Assembly (NCBI GenBank): GCA_022567695.1
Contig: JADFGN010000002.1
Span: 1-43,152, forward strand
Length of the DNA: 43,152 bases
Direction of reading: 5' to 3'
Source of the DNA: Candidatus Poribacteria bacterium
GTDB taxonomy: Bacteria > Poribacteria > WGA-4E > PCPOR2b
Shown: piece after piece, positions 32,301-41,043 of the stretch
How the letters are laid out: every line of letters starts with the position of its first letter
Position numbering within the stretch: the first letter of the stretch is position 1
The notes under the pieces: generated by a model
Seen by the model: only the letters and a program-made list of their open reading frames with translations
Told to the model about the DNA's origin: nothing
Databases searched by the model: none
Position numbers and translations under genes: made by a program

Positions 32301-32753
32301 ATGAGTCGCATTCCAACATCGTTACGCAATGTGCTGTATGCCGAAAAGCCGGAAGCACGTTGCGCTTACTGCCAAAGTCCAGAGAGATTACTCGGCATCC
32401 CTTTGGAAGCGGACCATATTATTCCGGAGTCGGCAGGCGGCGAAACCTCACTGGAAAACTTATGCTTGTGTTGCCGTTCCTGCAACGGTTACAAAGGGAC
32501 GAAGATCAATGCGATTGATCCACAAACCGGGCGACGTATCCGCTTGTTCCACCCAAGGCAGCAAAAATGGTCAACCCACTTTGCGTGGAGTCAAGAGGGA
32601 ACGCAAATCGTTGGACTCACGCCGACAGGACGAGCAACGGTAGAAACCCTGAAGGTGAATCATCCCCTAATCATGAATCTTCGCCATCTGTGGTGTCTTT
32701 TGCGGCAACATCCACCGAAAGAGTCGGATCAGAAAGGATTGAAACGATTATGA
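32301..32753 (+). CDS. HNH endonuclease
   Basis: A 150-residue protein with a compact HNH domain: CAYCQSPERL, LEADHIIPESAGGETSLENLCLCCRSCNGYKG, where the two CxxC pairs bind zinc and the H..N..H residues form the nuclease site. After it comes a conserved-looking WSTHFAWSQEGTQIVGLTPTGRATVETL, typical of small free-standing HNH proteins in cyanobacteria and allied environmental bacteria. The stop TGA (32751-32753) overlaps the ATG of the following damaged hydrolase gene as ATGA. It lies between two copies of the serine hydrolase gene. No intron or intein context is seen, so a homing role is not supported. Confidence 0.9.
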   Translation: MSRIPTSLRNVLYAEKPEARCAYCQSPERLLGIPLEADHIIPESAGGETSLENLCLCCRSCNGYKGTKINAIDPQTGRRIRLFHPRQQKWSTHFAWSQEGTQIVGLTPTGRATVETLKVNHPLIMNLRHLWCLLRQHPPKESDQKGLKRL

Positions 32754-33566
32754 AACTCCAACCTGGAACTCCCGAAGAAGCGGGTATGTCCGCCCAACGG
32801 GTGGAACATGTTGTGAATCTCGCTAAAGGCTGGGTGGATGGAGGTGTTACACCCGCCCTGGTGATCCTTGTTGCCCGACGGGGTGTTGTCGTTGCCCACG
32901 AGGCTTTCGGCAACTTAACGCCGGAACCGGATTCATCCCCTCTTGCACACGATACAATCTTTCCCTTAGCCTCCCTGGCCAAACCAATCACGGCGACGGC
33001 TACCATGATTCTCGTGGAAGACGGTCTGCTTGGCCTCAACCGCCCTGTCTCGGAATACATTCCTGAGTTTGTCGGCGAAGGGCAGAATCGTCAGGCGTCC
33101 TGAAGCCGCGCCATTTGCCGAATGGATGGAAAGCTGGATAGAGGTGCCGTGGGGACCAACTGGTGTAATTTCAACGGCGATGGACATGGCGATATTCGGT
33201 CAGATGTTTCTCAATCGTGGCAGCTACGGGGATGCCCGCATCCTCAGCCCGGCATCGGTTGCCGCGATGACGCGCAATCAGATTCCGGGCGTTCCCGCAC
33301 GGTACGGCGAAGAGTTGTTCCCCGAAGCCGGATGGGGTTTCGGCTGGAGCATACATGGGAATAAAAAGTCCATAGCTTATGGGGAGACCCTACACTCACC
33401 CAAAACATTCCTTCATGGTGGTGCAGGTGGTGTCTTCTTGTGGGTGGATCCCGTCTACGAGCTCGTGGGGATCTATTTCTCCGTCACGCTCCAGTTTCCT
33501 CCTAAACACTATTACTACACCGACCTATTCATCAACGCCGTGACGGCTGCGGCCGTCGATGTATAA
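32750..33566 (+). pseudogene. Damaged second copy of the serine hydrolase gene
   Basis: The first 108 or so codons are nearly identical to the gene at 30637-31797, including SLAK as nucleophile motif and a run of more than 50 identical bases. At 33081 the sequence jumps: 341 bases present in copy 1 (between about 30968 and 31310) are missing, including the YSN motif region. Since 341 is not a multiple of three, the N-terminal frame ends at a stop at 33101-33103 and the C-terminal part (33083-33566, ending TAAAVDV) is in another frame. Short direct sequence GAAGGCA/GAGGCA at the two edges suggests a microhomology deletion. The protein should not be functional. Confidence 0.9.
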
Positions 33567-33675
33567 AAACAAAGGAACAACGTAAAAAGAGCAGATGAGA
33601 ATTGAATACTTTTTGAGGGAATGCTATCGAAATTAGAAGATTCTGTAGTGGTCAACAACATCTTAAAATCCAACT

Positions 33676-33720
33676 TTCACCGCAGAGACGCAGAGGACTC
33701 AGAGGTATCGCAGAGAAGAG
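33676..33720. repeat. CACAGAG-type dispersed repeat, copy 2
   Basis: TTTCACCGCAGAGACGCAGAG followed by CTCAGAG and CGCAGAG units; the plus-strand sequence matches the minus strand of copy 1 at 12878-12950. Confidence 0.65.
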
Positions 33721-33878
33721 TCAAGCGCTTGTGCCATCGGTGGCGAACTCCCATTCAACATGTATCTGACCATTACAGAAATTAGAAGATTCATACTGAT
33801 ACCGAAAAAATATGATTCAGTGTATCTTAAGCACTACACGGACGATTCAGTCCCAACTGTTGACAAATTAATAGGGAG

Positions 33879-33907
33879 TTGCATGAACAATAGGAGTATG
33901 CTATAAC
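33879..33907 (+). promoter_or_regulatory. Possible promoter upstream of creatininase and the nuclease/helicase genes
   Basis: TTGCAT (33879-33884) and an extended -10 TGCTATAAC (TATAAC 33902-33907) with a 17-base spacer, 136 bases before ATG 34044. Another TTGACA at 33860 has no matching -10. Confidence 0.5.
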
Positions 33908-34043
33908 ACGTCGCTCGTACCGGGCTGAAGCAGATTAGCCTCACACCTTTTTAATCAGCTTTTGTGGCTGAAGGAGGCGGCATACGCGATTTTTGGTAAA
34001 AAGTAATACGAATCTAAAGATCTGAATCAGGAGGAAAATTAGC

Positions 34044-34805
34044 ATGGAATATGGAGACAACTGCTGGGTTGACATCCAACAGGCAGATAAAGATAAAATC
34101 GTTGTGTTACCACTTGCATCAATGGAACAACATGGACATCACTCTCCGCTGTTGACAGATACCTATCTTGTGACGGGGGTAGCGGAACGTGTGGAAGAAC
34201 GCATTCGTGATGCAATCTACATGCTCCCGACGCTGTGGCTTGGCGCGTCAGATCATCACCTCGATCTGCCCGGTACTGTCAGCGTGCCAAATCACATCTA
34301 CACTTTAATGATTAAAAACATCGTTCGGTCTATCGCCAAAGCCGGGTTTAAGCGCGTTTTCTTCCTCAACGGTCATGGCGGTAACGTCACGCCTGGGACA
34401 CAAGCAATCACGGAGTTAGCGAACGAATCGGACGTGTACAACAACATGTGGATAGCACTCGCATCCTATTGGACTATAGCTTCACCAGCGATGGATGCGG
34501 AGCGTCACGGCATGCAGACAAAGCAACTCTCGCATGCTTGCGAATATGAAACCTCGATGATGTTGTTTCTGCACGGCGAGATTATGCGGATGGACCGTGT
34601 CACAGCGAGCCCCCCTCTGGTCGATTCACCCTATTTTCATGGTGAACACGGCGGACGTCTTAATGTCGCTAAGCGGATGGCAACGTTGACACCAACTGGC
34701 GCGATGGGGGGACCGCAACATGCGACGGCAGAAAAGGGCGAATCCCTGCTGAACGCTATCGTTGATGAAGTGGTTGCCTGCCTGAAGGATTTCGCGACGT
34801 GGTAG
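34044..34805 (+). CDS. Creatininase family amidohydrolase
   Basis: A 253-residue protein of the creatininase/creatinine amidohydrolase fold. The metal ligands are visible: VVLPLASMEQHGHHSPLLTDTYL (Glu28, His30, Asp39), NGHGGNVTPG (His) and SHACEYETSMML (Glu). Family members hydrolyse cyclic amides, including creatinine, formamidopyrimidines (ArfB) and mycofactocin precursor; the substrate here is unknown. ATG 34044 follows GGAGGAAAATTAGC. It is 60 bases before a small coiled-coil gene and may share a transcript with the nuclease/helicase genes. Confidence 0.9.
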   Translation: MEYGDNCWVDIQQADKDKIVVLPLASMEQHGHHSPLLTDTYLVTGVAERVEERIRDAIYMLPTLWLGASDHHLDLPGTVSVPNHIYTLMIKNIVRSIAKAGFKRVFFLNGHGGNVTPGTQAITELANESDVYNNMWIALASYWTIASPAMDAERHGMQTKQLSHACEYETSMMLFLHGEIMRMDRVTASPPLVDSPYFHGEHGGRLNVAKRMATLTPTGAMGGPQHATAEKGESLLNAIVDEVVACLKDFATW

Positions 34806-34865
34806 GCGATAAACGTGAAGCGAGATGATTTTCATGACCGTATCTACATTTTGGAGGAAATTGCG

Positions 34866-35222
34866 ATGAATCAACGCGATGAAACCATAATCTCAATAAT
34901 GCACGATATAACGGGGACACACATGGGTGATATCGGGCAAGAACTTTCGGATATTGAGGATCTCCTCGCCGAACGCCGATTACTTCGGAAATGGGTTCAG
35001 GACAGCGAAGGCGCAGATCTATTTTCGGAAGACCTCGCCAGAGTCGAGGCGGAACTCGCTGAAAAAGAAGGGAAACGAGAGGAATTGCTCGAAGAATATA
35101 ACCGATTGGAGCACCGGTTGAACTGGCTCAAAAAGCAACTGGAAATCGCTCGGTTTCGATTGAAATATGAATCGGACGATGAATCGGAGGACGTTACTGA
35201 CGACAATTCTATACCGTTTTGA
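34866..35222 (+). CDS. Small acidic coiled-coil protein
   Basis: A 118-residue protein, very rich in Glu, Leu and Arg. After a short start (NQRDETIISIMHDITGTHMGDI) it is almost all heptad-like helix (ELSDIEDLLAERRLLRKWVQD, ARVEAELAEKEGKREELLEEY, RLEHRLNWLKKQLEIARFRL) and ends in an acidic tail ESDDESEDVTDD. ATG 34866 has GGAGGAAATT in front. No enzymatic motif; it should form coiled-coil oligomers or bind a partner. It lies 38 bases before the nuclease gene on the same strand, so it may be part of the nuclease/helicase operon, for example as an assembly or sensing subunit. I do not recognise the family. Confidence 0.75.
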   Translation: MNQRDETIISIMHDITGTHMGDIGQELSDIEDLLAERRLLRKWVQDSEGADLFSEDLARVEAELAEKEGKREELLEEYNRLEHRLNWLKKQLEIARFRLKYESDDESEDVTDDNSIPF

Positions 35223-35260
35223 TACATTTTGCCTTCTAAACAGATGAGGAAAAGTTCGTT

Positions 35261-36094
35261 TTGCCTGACTTACGAGATTTTTTAGACGAATCCATCTCAG
35301 AACTTCAGAGCGGTGTCGAGCAAAGGATTTACACCGTTGATATCTCGAAAGATGCGCAACAATTCGTCTCCGCATTAGTGGAATATTTCGTGAGTTGCTG
35401 GCTCTCTCCTGTGTATGGGGATCGAGATGAGGTTTGGGAAAAATGGAATACCCCTTCACACCCCGATCGCGCCAACATGCTTGATTATTTGCGGAATGCT
35501 TTCTGTAATCAGAATGGTGAAGTGGCTGATCATCCCGATCCGAAGCGCGGCCTTACGAAGGCTAAGGGTAACTTCGCCGAAACGCTACTGCGATGGGTTG
35601 AGGAAACATACCGGGAAGGTGAAAAACGACTCATTCCCCCTGTTCCCCAACCTGCTGATCGAGGATTTACCGATCTCGTTGAGATTATATTTCATCAAGG
35701 AAACGAATGGTTTTCGATTATATGGGAATCGAAAGCAACAGAAGTAAATATCTCAGGTGTGGCTTCCGATGCCTACAAGCAATTAGATGATTACCCCAAT
35801 CGGATGTTTTTTATACTCAATGATCGAGCTGCGTCTCTCAAAGAGGATGGAGTGGGTAATGCCCGATATGCCAATGTCCTACGATTGATGCCTGCGCTTA
35901 TAAAACAGAGATCCCCGAAGATTCACTACGGACTTTTCATTACTCATAATGATGCGGCAAAATGCCCCCACTTGCGCGATTTACCCAAGCGTCCTTCAGG
36001 TGTTCCTCGCGGTTGCCATCATTTAACGTTCGTTGCACTGCCAAATTTTGCTGATTTGCGGGATGCTGTGTGGCGTAACATGCAACTCAAGTAA
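35261..36094 (+). CDS. PD-(D/E)XK-like nuclease, partner of the HIRAN helicase
   Basis: A 277-residue protein whose residues 103-160 show a restriction-nuclease-like core: NFAETLLRWVEE (Glu107), GFTDLVEIIF (Asp138) and WFSIIWESKAT (Glu156-Ser-Lys158), i.e. E...D...ExK. After this the protein continues with VASDAYKQLDDYPNRMFFILND and a long C-terminal part. This is the motif order of HamA (DUF1837) nucleases of Hachiman defence, though I cannot confirm family membership. It should cut DNA or RNA. TTG 35261 is the only start, behind GAGGAAAAG. The helicase gene begins 5 bases after its stop, so the two are surely one operon. Other PD-(D/E)XK nucleases are possible relatives. Confidence 0.72.
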   Translation: MPDLRDFLDESISELQSGVEQRIYTVDISKDAQQFVSALVEYFVSCWLSPVYGDRDEVWEKWNTPSHPDRANMLDYLRNAFCNQNGEVADHPDPKRGLTKAKGNFAETLLRWVEETYREGEKRLIPPVPQPADRGFTDLVEIIFHQGNEWFSIIWESKATEVNISGVASDAYKQLDDYPNRMFFILNDRAASLKEDGVGNARYANVLRLMPALIKQRSPKIHYGLFITHNDAAKCPHLRDLPKRPSGVPRGCHHLTFVALPNFADLRDAVWRNMQLK

Positions 36095-36099
36095 TCAAA

Positions 36100-39000
36100 A
36101 TGGATCACATTTTAGAATCCCCTCAACTCGAACAGATTTTACGATTTGCCCCACCAAAAGGGACAACATTGACGTCTTATGCGAATCATATTCGACTGCT
36201 TCATCACCGATTTCTCCAATTGTCTCTTGGAGAATCTTTTGAGCCGAATAAAACGTATATTGAAGAGATGCGTGATCTTGCCGAAGAAGCACACTTTCTG
36301 GCAACGCAATACACAAACCCGTTGATTGTGGATGAAGAGCTGGTGAGCCAGTTACCGGGAGTTTCGCGCGGTGAGGTGCCACCTTTGCAGGTATCGCAGG
36401 ACGCTTTGGCTTTGGCAGGAATGTTGTTTGAGTTTTTGGGAGATTTAGTGGAACGGTGGAGTCAAGACTATCCAAACAATTCTTTGCTAAAACGCTTGGA
36501 GACCAATGAAGCGTATCACCTCATGGCGGGTCTGTGCTATCGCTTAGGCATTTATGAACCGCTTACGGCTGTATTGATGAGACGATTGGCAGCGAAAAGT
36601 CGGACAAAGATTCGTAAAGGGACGTTTTCAGTCAATAACATCGGTACATGGGCAACCTACCTCACCTGTGAGTTGTTAAGTGGCGATTGGGTAAAAAGAG
36701 GCGAGCGGGAGGACTTTGAAGGCTGGTCTGAGGCAAAGCTTTCTGAGATTAAAGCCCTCAGAGCGCATTTACGACGTACGATGCGTCGCGGAAGGTTCTT
36801 TTCACCTCGTGAAGCCCTGCAATCAGATCTATCGATCAATCAGATCGAGGCGATGCTCACGCAAATGAAAGCACTGTATTATGGGGAAGCAGAATTGGTG
36901 AATGCTGCCTGCCAATTTCTCACAGAAGCAGTCGAATCCGTCCGCAAACTCGGAGATTATCAGACTGCGTGGCAGTTACGGTCTTTGGAGGATATCTTTC
37001 GTCGGCAGTGGAAAGATAGCCCATGGCATTGGCTCAGAGGAATCCTTCCTGATTCAGGGCAAAAAACGCAAGATTATCTTTCTTCCTTAATTGCTGACGG
37101 CTTTGTATCGTTCTGGACTTCTCAAGTGGTTGCATTGAAAATGCGAGCGAATTTGCCCGATTTGAAAGGCGGATATCTTGATGATCGAATCAAACGGGTC
37201 GTAGTTTCGTTGCCGACAAGCGCGGGTAAAACGCTCCTGGCAGAGCTTGCAATCGTCAAAACCCTACTCAACGAACCGTCGGGACAAATCATCTACGTGA
37301 CCCCTTCAAGAGCACTTTGTGAGCAAATTTCGCGTAAACTTGCCGAACGCCTTGAGCCGATAGGGATGCGCGTCTCTACGCTCGTTGGAGACACCGAGGG
37401 AATCGGTTATGAAGAAACCTTACTCGGTATCGATGACGAAGACGGGCTACCAGAACGCGGTATGTTTAAGCCGATTAATGTCCTCATCATTACCCCCGAA
37501 AAACTCTCTTCCCTTTTTCGGCGGGGAGTTCCGTTTATCGATGGAGTAAGCCTTATTGTGTTCGATGAGATCCACACAGTTGGCAGAACGGAATCAGACC
37601 GAAAAGAAAAAAAATTGGGCAGAGGCTGGACTTATGAAGAGGTTATAACATGCCTGCTCAGGGACGAATCGACCCGTGACGCAAAGATGTTGTTTATGTC
37701 GGCAATGATGCCGAACCGTTTCGCGATTAGTACGTGGGTTGATCCGAAGGAGGTTCATGACCCGATATACATTGAATGGCGACCCACGAGGCTTTTGAAA
37801 GGATATATCAAGTGTAATAAGTTTAATCCGCCTAAGTCGTGGCCAAAACCGTCGGAATTACCTTGTTCTGCGGATTTTGGAGTGGATCTGTTTTATGTTG
37901 CTGGTCGTGATGAACTCAAATCGCCTCATAAACTCTCAAACATTATATCTTCTCGAAGATGGCTAAAGTCAAAACCGCAATATAAAATGGATTGGGGCAA
38001 AAGCGACGGAAATATCGAGCATACGGTCAAAGCCGCCTTAAAGTTCGCCCGACTCGGTTCGGTACTGATTTATGTATCAAGGAAGGTAGACGTTGAAAAA
38101 GTTGCGAGCCAATTGTTTCAGAGCGCAGATTTGCAACAGCATATTCAATCGAAAATCGCCCAAAATCAGAAGAAATATAATGAAATGTTGGATTTTTTAA
38201 AAAACCGTCTGCCCACCAATCATCTTCTGTTAAAAACGATTCCGGCAGGAATCGGATTTCATCATGGTGATTTATGGCTTGATGTGCGTACTGAACTTGA
38301 AGAGGCATTCGAGCGGGAGTGGTTGAGGATTATGGTGGCGACATCAACGCTGATTCAGGGCGTTAACTTCCCCATTCGGACACTCTTGATTGGGGACTAT
38401 CAAATTGGGAGAGGCACTCTCACCAAAGCCGATGTGAGTAATCTTGCAGGGCGTGCCGGACGCGCACGGTTTGAAACAGAGGGACAGGTCATCATGATTC
38501 AGAATAGCAACCGCGATGAAGGAAAAATTAAGGATTATCTCCCGCTTGAGCCTGAAGACATTCAGAGCAGTCTAGTTGATGAGGAAGTGCTAACGGTACT
38601 CGAAGGCATGGTGGAGGCAATCGACGAAGGTCATCTGACCGAAGAGCAGTTACTGTCAGGTGAGTGGGGAGAATATGAAAAGCACAGGGAGTTTGCCGAA
38701 AGATTGCAAACCTTTGCGTTGCTCTGCTCGTCTCATCACTGGACATCGGAGGAAGAGGAGGATTTTATCGAACTGATCGGAACGTACAGCTTCGCCGGCA
38801 GCATAAGTGAGCGGGCGCAAGAGACTGTCGGACGTTTCGTACATCGCAATTACCAGGCATTGCGTTCACTCCCTCAACCGCGGATCGACTTGTATGCTCA
38901 AACAGGGCTCAGTGTCCGTTCCTGCCAGAAATTGATGGATGCCGTTCATGATTTTTGGAGCAAATACCGGCCGCAAACAGATCAATCGCTAACCCGTCAA

Positions 39001-39900
39001 ATGATTGTTGACATCGCGCGGGTCATCTATGGAATCCCGGAAACGCAACCAAAGTTGAGCAACAGTCAATTAGAACAACCGGAAGAGGTCCTCGCCGATT
39101 GGATATGGGAACATGACCTTGATGGAATCCAGCAACGGTATTTTTCAAAGATTCGCAGGAACCGCATCCAGAAATTTATGCAACATATTCAGGATGCTAT
39201 ATCCTACAAAGCACCCTGGGGATTGAGCGCATTCTGGTTATTTTTGCGTGCTATTGCTGAAGCGGAGGATATCCTTCTCGTTTCTACCGAAATAGGAAAA
39301 GATCTAGCGTTGCTTCCAGCTTATGCAAAATTTGGCGTCAAAACCCCCGCGGCTGTGGTTTTATCCGCATTAGGCATAACACCGCCATCATTGACACGCA
39401 GGTTAGGTGATTTTTGGGAAAGGGAATTTCCCAAATTTCGCAGGGATTTTGGTGAAATTATGCGCTGGTTTGAAGAGACAGATTTTCAAACGTTATCGCG
39501 AGAAGCACAGCTTGCTGATTGGCAAATTCAACGTCTGATGCGCTCTGTTGAACGGGGTTCAGGCGGAACTCAACTTTACCGACGGGACTGGACTGTCGAA
39601 TGTTATGTACACGGCTGGCAGTATTACGATGGCCCACGAGTTCTCAAAACACTAAAAATTGGGCAAGAATTGACGCTTGAAATAGAACCTGATAGCCTAT
39701 CTGATGAGAAAGCGGTTTTGGTGCAGACACCCAACGGGCAAAAACTTGGATATATCCCCTGGAAATACAAACGTAAGTTCACCCAAAGATTGGTTAGGGG
39801 AGATCTCTTCCAAGTCCAAGTGCGTATAAGACAAATTAACCCATTCCTACCCCCTTCTCGGTGTCTCAGAATCGAAGTCTGGTTCAAGAGAAAGGTCTGA
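36100..39900 (+). CDS. Ski2-like DExH helicase with C-terminal HIRAN domain
   Basis: A 1266-residue SF2 helicase. Residues 1-350 are helical and unfamiliar. Motif I is SLPTSAGKT (370-378), Ia VTPSRALCEQI (400-410), motif II DEIH (489-492), motif III SAM (534-536), then a segment with IEWRPTRLLKGYI, motif IV-like VLIYVSRKVD, V ATSTLIQGVNFP (747-758) and VI NLAGRAGRA (781-789), as in Ski2/Brr2/HamB helicases. After a winged-helix/helical region, residues about 1165-1262 form a HIRAN domain: VECYVHGWQYYDGPRVLKTL, LTLEIEPDSLSDEKAVLVQ, LGYIPWKYKRKF and LRIEVWF. HIRAN binds DNA ends in eukaryotic HLTF. It overlaps nothing and starts 5 bases after the nuclease stop. Confidence 0.9.
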   Translation: MDHILESPQLEQILRFAPPKGTTLTSYANHIRLLHHRFLQLSLGESFEPNKTYIEEMRDLAEEAHFLATQYTNPLIVDEELVSQLPGVSRGEVPPLQVSQDALALAGMLFEFLGDLVERWSQDYPNNSLLKRLETNEAYHLMAGLCYRLGIYEPLTAVLMRRLAAKSRTKIRKGTFSVNNIGTWATYLTCELLSGDWVKRGEREDFEGWSEAKLSEIKALRAHLRRTMRRGRFFSPREALQSDLSINQIEAMLTQMKALYYGEAELVNAACQFLTEAVESVRKLGDYQTAWQLRSLEDIFRRQWKDSPWHWLRGILPDSGQKTQDYLSSLIADGFVSFWTSQVVALKMRANLPDLKGGYLDDRIKRVVVSLPTSAGKTLLAELAIVKTLLNEPSGQIIYVTPSRALCEQISRKLAERLEPIGMRVSTLVGDTEGIGYEETLLGIDDEDGLPERGMFKPINVLIITPEKLSSLFRRGVPFIDGVSLIVFDEIHTVGRTESDRKEKKLGRGWTYEEVITCLLRDESTRDAKMLFMSAMMPNRFAISTWVDPKEVHDPIYIEWRPTRLLKGYIKCNKFNPPKSWPKPSELPCSADFGVDLFYVAGRDELKSPHKLSNIISSRRWLKSKPQYKMDWGKSDGNIEHTVKAALKFARLGSVLIYVSRKVDVEKVASQLFQSADLQQHIQSKIAQNQKKYNEMLDFLKNRLPTNHLLLKTIPAGIGFHHGDLWLDVRTELEEAFEREWLRIMVATSTLIQGVNFPIRTLLIGDYQIGRGTLTKADVSNLAGRAGRARFETEGQVIMIQNSNRDEGKIKDYLPLEPEDIQSSLVDEEVLTVLEGMVEAIDEGHLTEEQLLSGEWGEYEKHREFAERLQTFALLCSSHHWTSEEEEDFIELIGTYSFAGSISERAQETVGRFVHRNYQALRSLPQPRIDLYAQTGLSVRSCQKLMDAVHDFWSKYRPQTDQSLTRQMIVDIARVIYGIPETQPKLSNSQLEQPEEVLADWIWEHDLDGIQQRYFSKIRRNRIQKFMQHIQDAISYKAPWGLSAFWLFLRAIAEAEDILLVSTEIGKDLALLPAYAKFGVKTPAAVVLSALGITPPSLTRRLGDFWEREFPKFRRDFGEIMRWFEETDFQTLSREAQLADWQIQRLMRSVERGSGGTQLYRRDWTVECYVHGWQYYDGPRVLKTLKIGQELTLEIEPDSLSDEKAVLVQTPNGQKLGYIPWKYKRKFTQRLVRGDLFQVQVRIRQINPFLPPSRCLRIEVWFKRKV

Positions 39901-39961
39901 TCAAAATGAAATCTTTTAATTGGTCTACGCTATAAAGCGAGAAATGGAGCTTGAATCGAAA

Positions 39962-41020
39962 ATGAAAATTTTAGTGACCGGTGGAACAGGCAGAATCGGG
40001 GCGAACCTCGTGAAATGCCTGCTAGAGAAAGGACACGACATCCGTAGTTTTGTTTATCCCGGCGATGCGAGTCGTGCGAACAAACTCGACAGCTACGAGC
40101 GCATCGAAACCATCGTCGGAGATCTGCGAAACTTGGATGATGTGAAACGGGCGGTCGAAGGTGTAGACGCAATCTACCACCTTGCCGCTGCGTTTGGGGG
40201 CCCATTCGATAACTTGCAATATCTGAATATCAACGGGATGGGAACGCTCAATATTTTAGAGTGCGCGCGCTCGGAACTCCCCAACCTTCACCGTTTGGTT
40301 TATGCAAGTACGGAAGCAATCTATTGGCGCCTGACCGAAAAAGGTCGATTCTTCGAGGAACCGATTACGGAGGAGATGGTCAGCCGATATCACCACATGC
40401 CGTATTTCCTGACCAAATGGATCGGCGAGGAGTTGTGCATGACCTATCATCATCAATACGGCGTGCCGACGACAGTTTTCCGATTTGCAACAGTCGTCGA
40501 GCCTGGCGAATTTCTCAATGCGGATGGTTTGCCGGGACGCTTCCTTTTCAGTCCCGTTTATAATCGACACAAAGACCAAACCAGCGATGACCCCGAAGAA
40601 CAGAAGATGATTGAGACCATCAAATCTCTCTGGACGGGAGATGAGAAATTCCTGCTGAGTCGAAATCCGGATGGTCGCGCGCACAAGGAAAATTTCTGCG
40701 ATGTCCGAGACATCGTACAGGGGTTGGTGTTGGGCATTGAGAAAGACGCGGCTGTCGGCGAGGAATTCACGCTCGGTGGCGCGGCAATATTCGATCGGGA
40801 GAAAATCATCCCTTACCTGTCCGAGCGGTATAAACTGGATTATGTCGATGCCAAACTTCCACAACCAAACTATTTTGATTTCGATCTCAGCAAAATCAAG
40901 ACATTGCTCGGATATCAGCCACAGCACGATCTCGAAAGCATTCTCGACACCGCAGAAGCGATGAGGCGGGGTGAGGATGTAGGAATTATCCCAACGGGGA
41001 TTCGATGGGGCACGGCGTAA
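39962..41020 (+). CDS. NAD-dependent epimerase/dehydratase (extended SDR)
   Basis: A 352-residue extended short-chain dehydrogenase. It opens with MKILVTGGTGRIGANLVKCLLEKGHD, a GxxGxxG NAD-binding motif. DLRNLDDVKRAVEGVDAIYHLAA, LVYASTEAIYW (catalytic Ser/Thr) and PYFLTKWIGEEL (Tyr-xxx-Lys) follow. It probably oxidises or epimerises a sugar or sugar acid. I take ATG 39962, since the Rossmann strand begins directly there; the frame is open to 39920. It lies 61 bases after the helicase and 23 bases before an enolase-superfamily gene, and belongs with that metabolic pair rather than with the helicase. Confidence 0.9.
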   Translation: MKILVTGGTGRIGANLVKCLLEKGHDIRSFVYPGDASRANKLDSYERIETIVGDLRNLDDVKRAVEGVDAIYHLAAAFGGPFDNLQYLNINGMGTLNILECARSELPNLHRLVYASTEAIYWRLTEKGRFFEEPITEEMVSRYHHMPYFLTKWIGEELCMTYHHQYGVPTTVFRFATVVEPGEFLNADGLPGRFLFSPVYNRHKDQTSDDPEEQKMIETIKSLWTGDEKFLLSRNPDGRAHKENFCDVRDIVQGLVLGIEKDAAVGEEFTLGGAAIFDREKIIPYLSERYKLDYVDAKLPQPNYFDFDLSKIKTLLGYQPQHDLESILDTAEAMRRGEDVGIIPTGIRWGTA

Positions 41021-41043
41021 AACGCAAAAGGAGGAATACTAAT

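Larger units (their letters stand above)
33567..34043. other. Intergenic region with repeats and a promoter
   Basis: About 475 bases without a protein gene. It holds a 15-base direct repeat GAAATTAGAAGATTC (33629-33643 and 33778-33792), a second CACAGAG-type tract (33676-33720), a promoter-like pair (33879-33907) and the ribosome site of the creatininase gene (CAGGAGGAAAA). Confidence 0.65.

Noticed and set aside
32301..32753. HNH gene considered as a homing endonuclease or retron/intron part
   Set aside because: No intron, intein or reverse transcriptase features surround it; it is a free-standing gene with its own ribosome site.
33676..33720. CACAGAG tract considered as a CRISPR array
   Set aside because: Units are 7-12 bases and uneven, without constant repeats and unique spacers; no cas genes are present.
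40256..40927. 223-codon minus-strand frame opposite the epimerase gene
   Set aside because: Shadow of the real gene, which has complete SDR motifs and a ribosome site.
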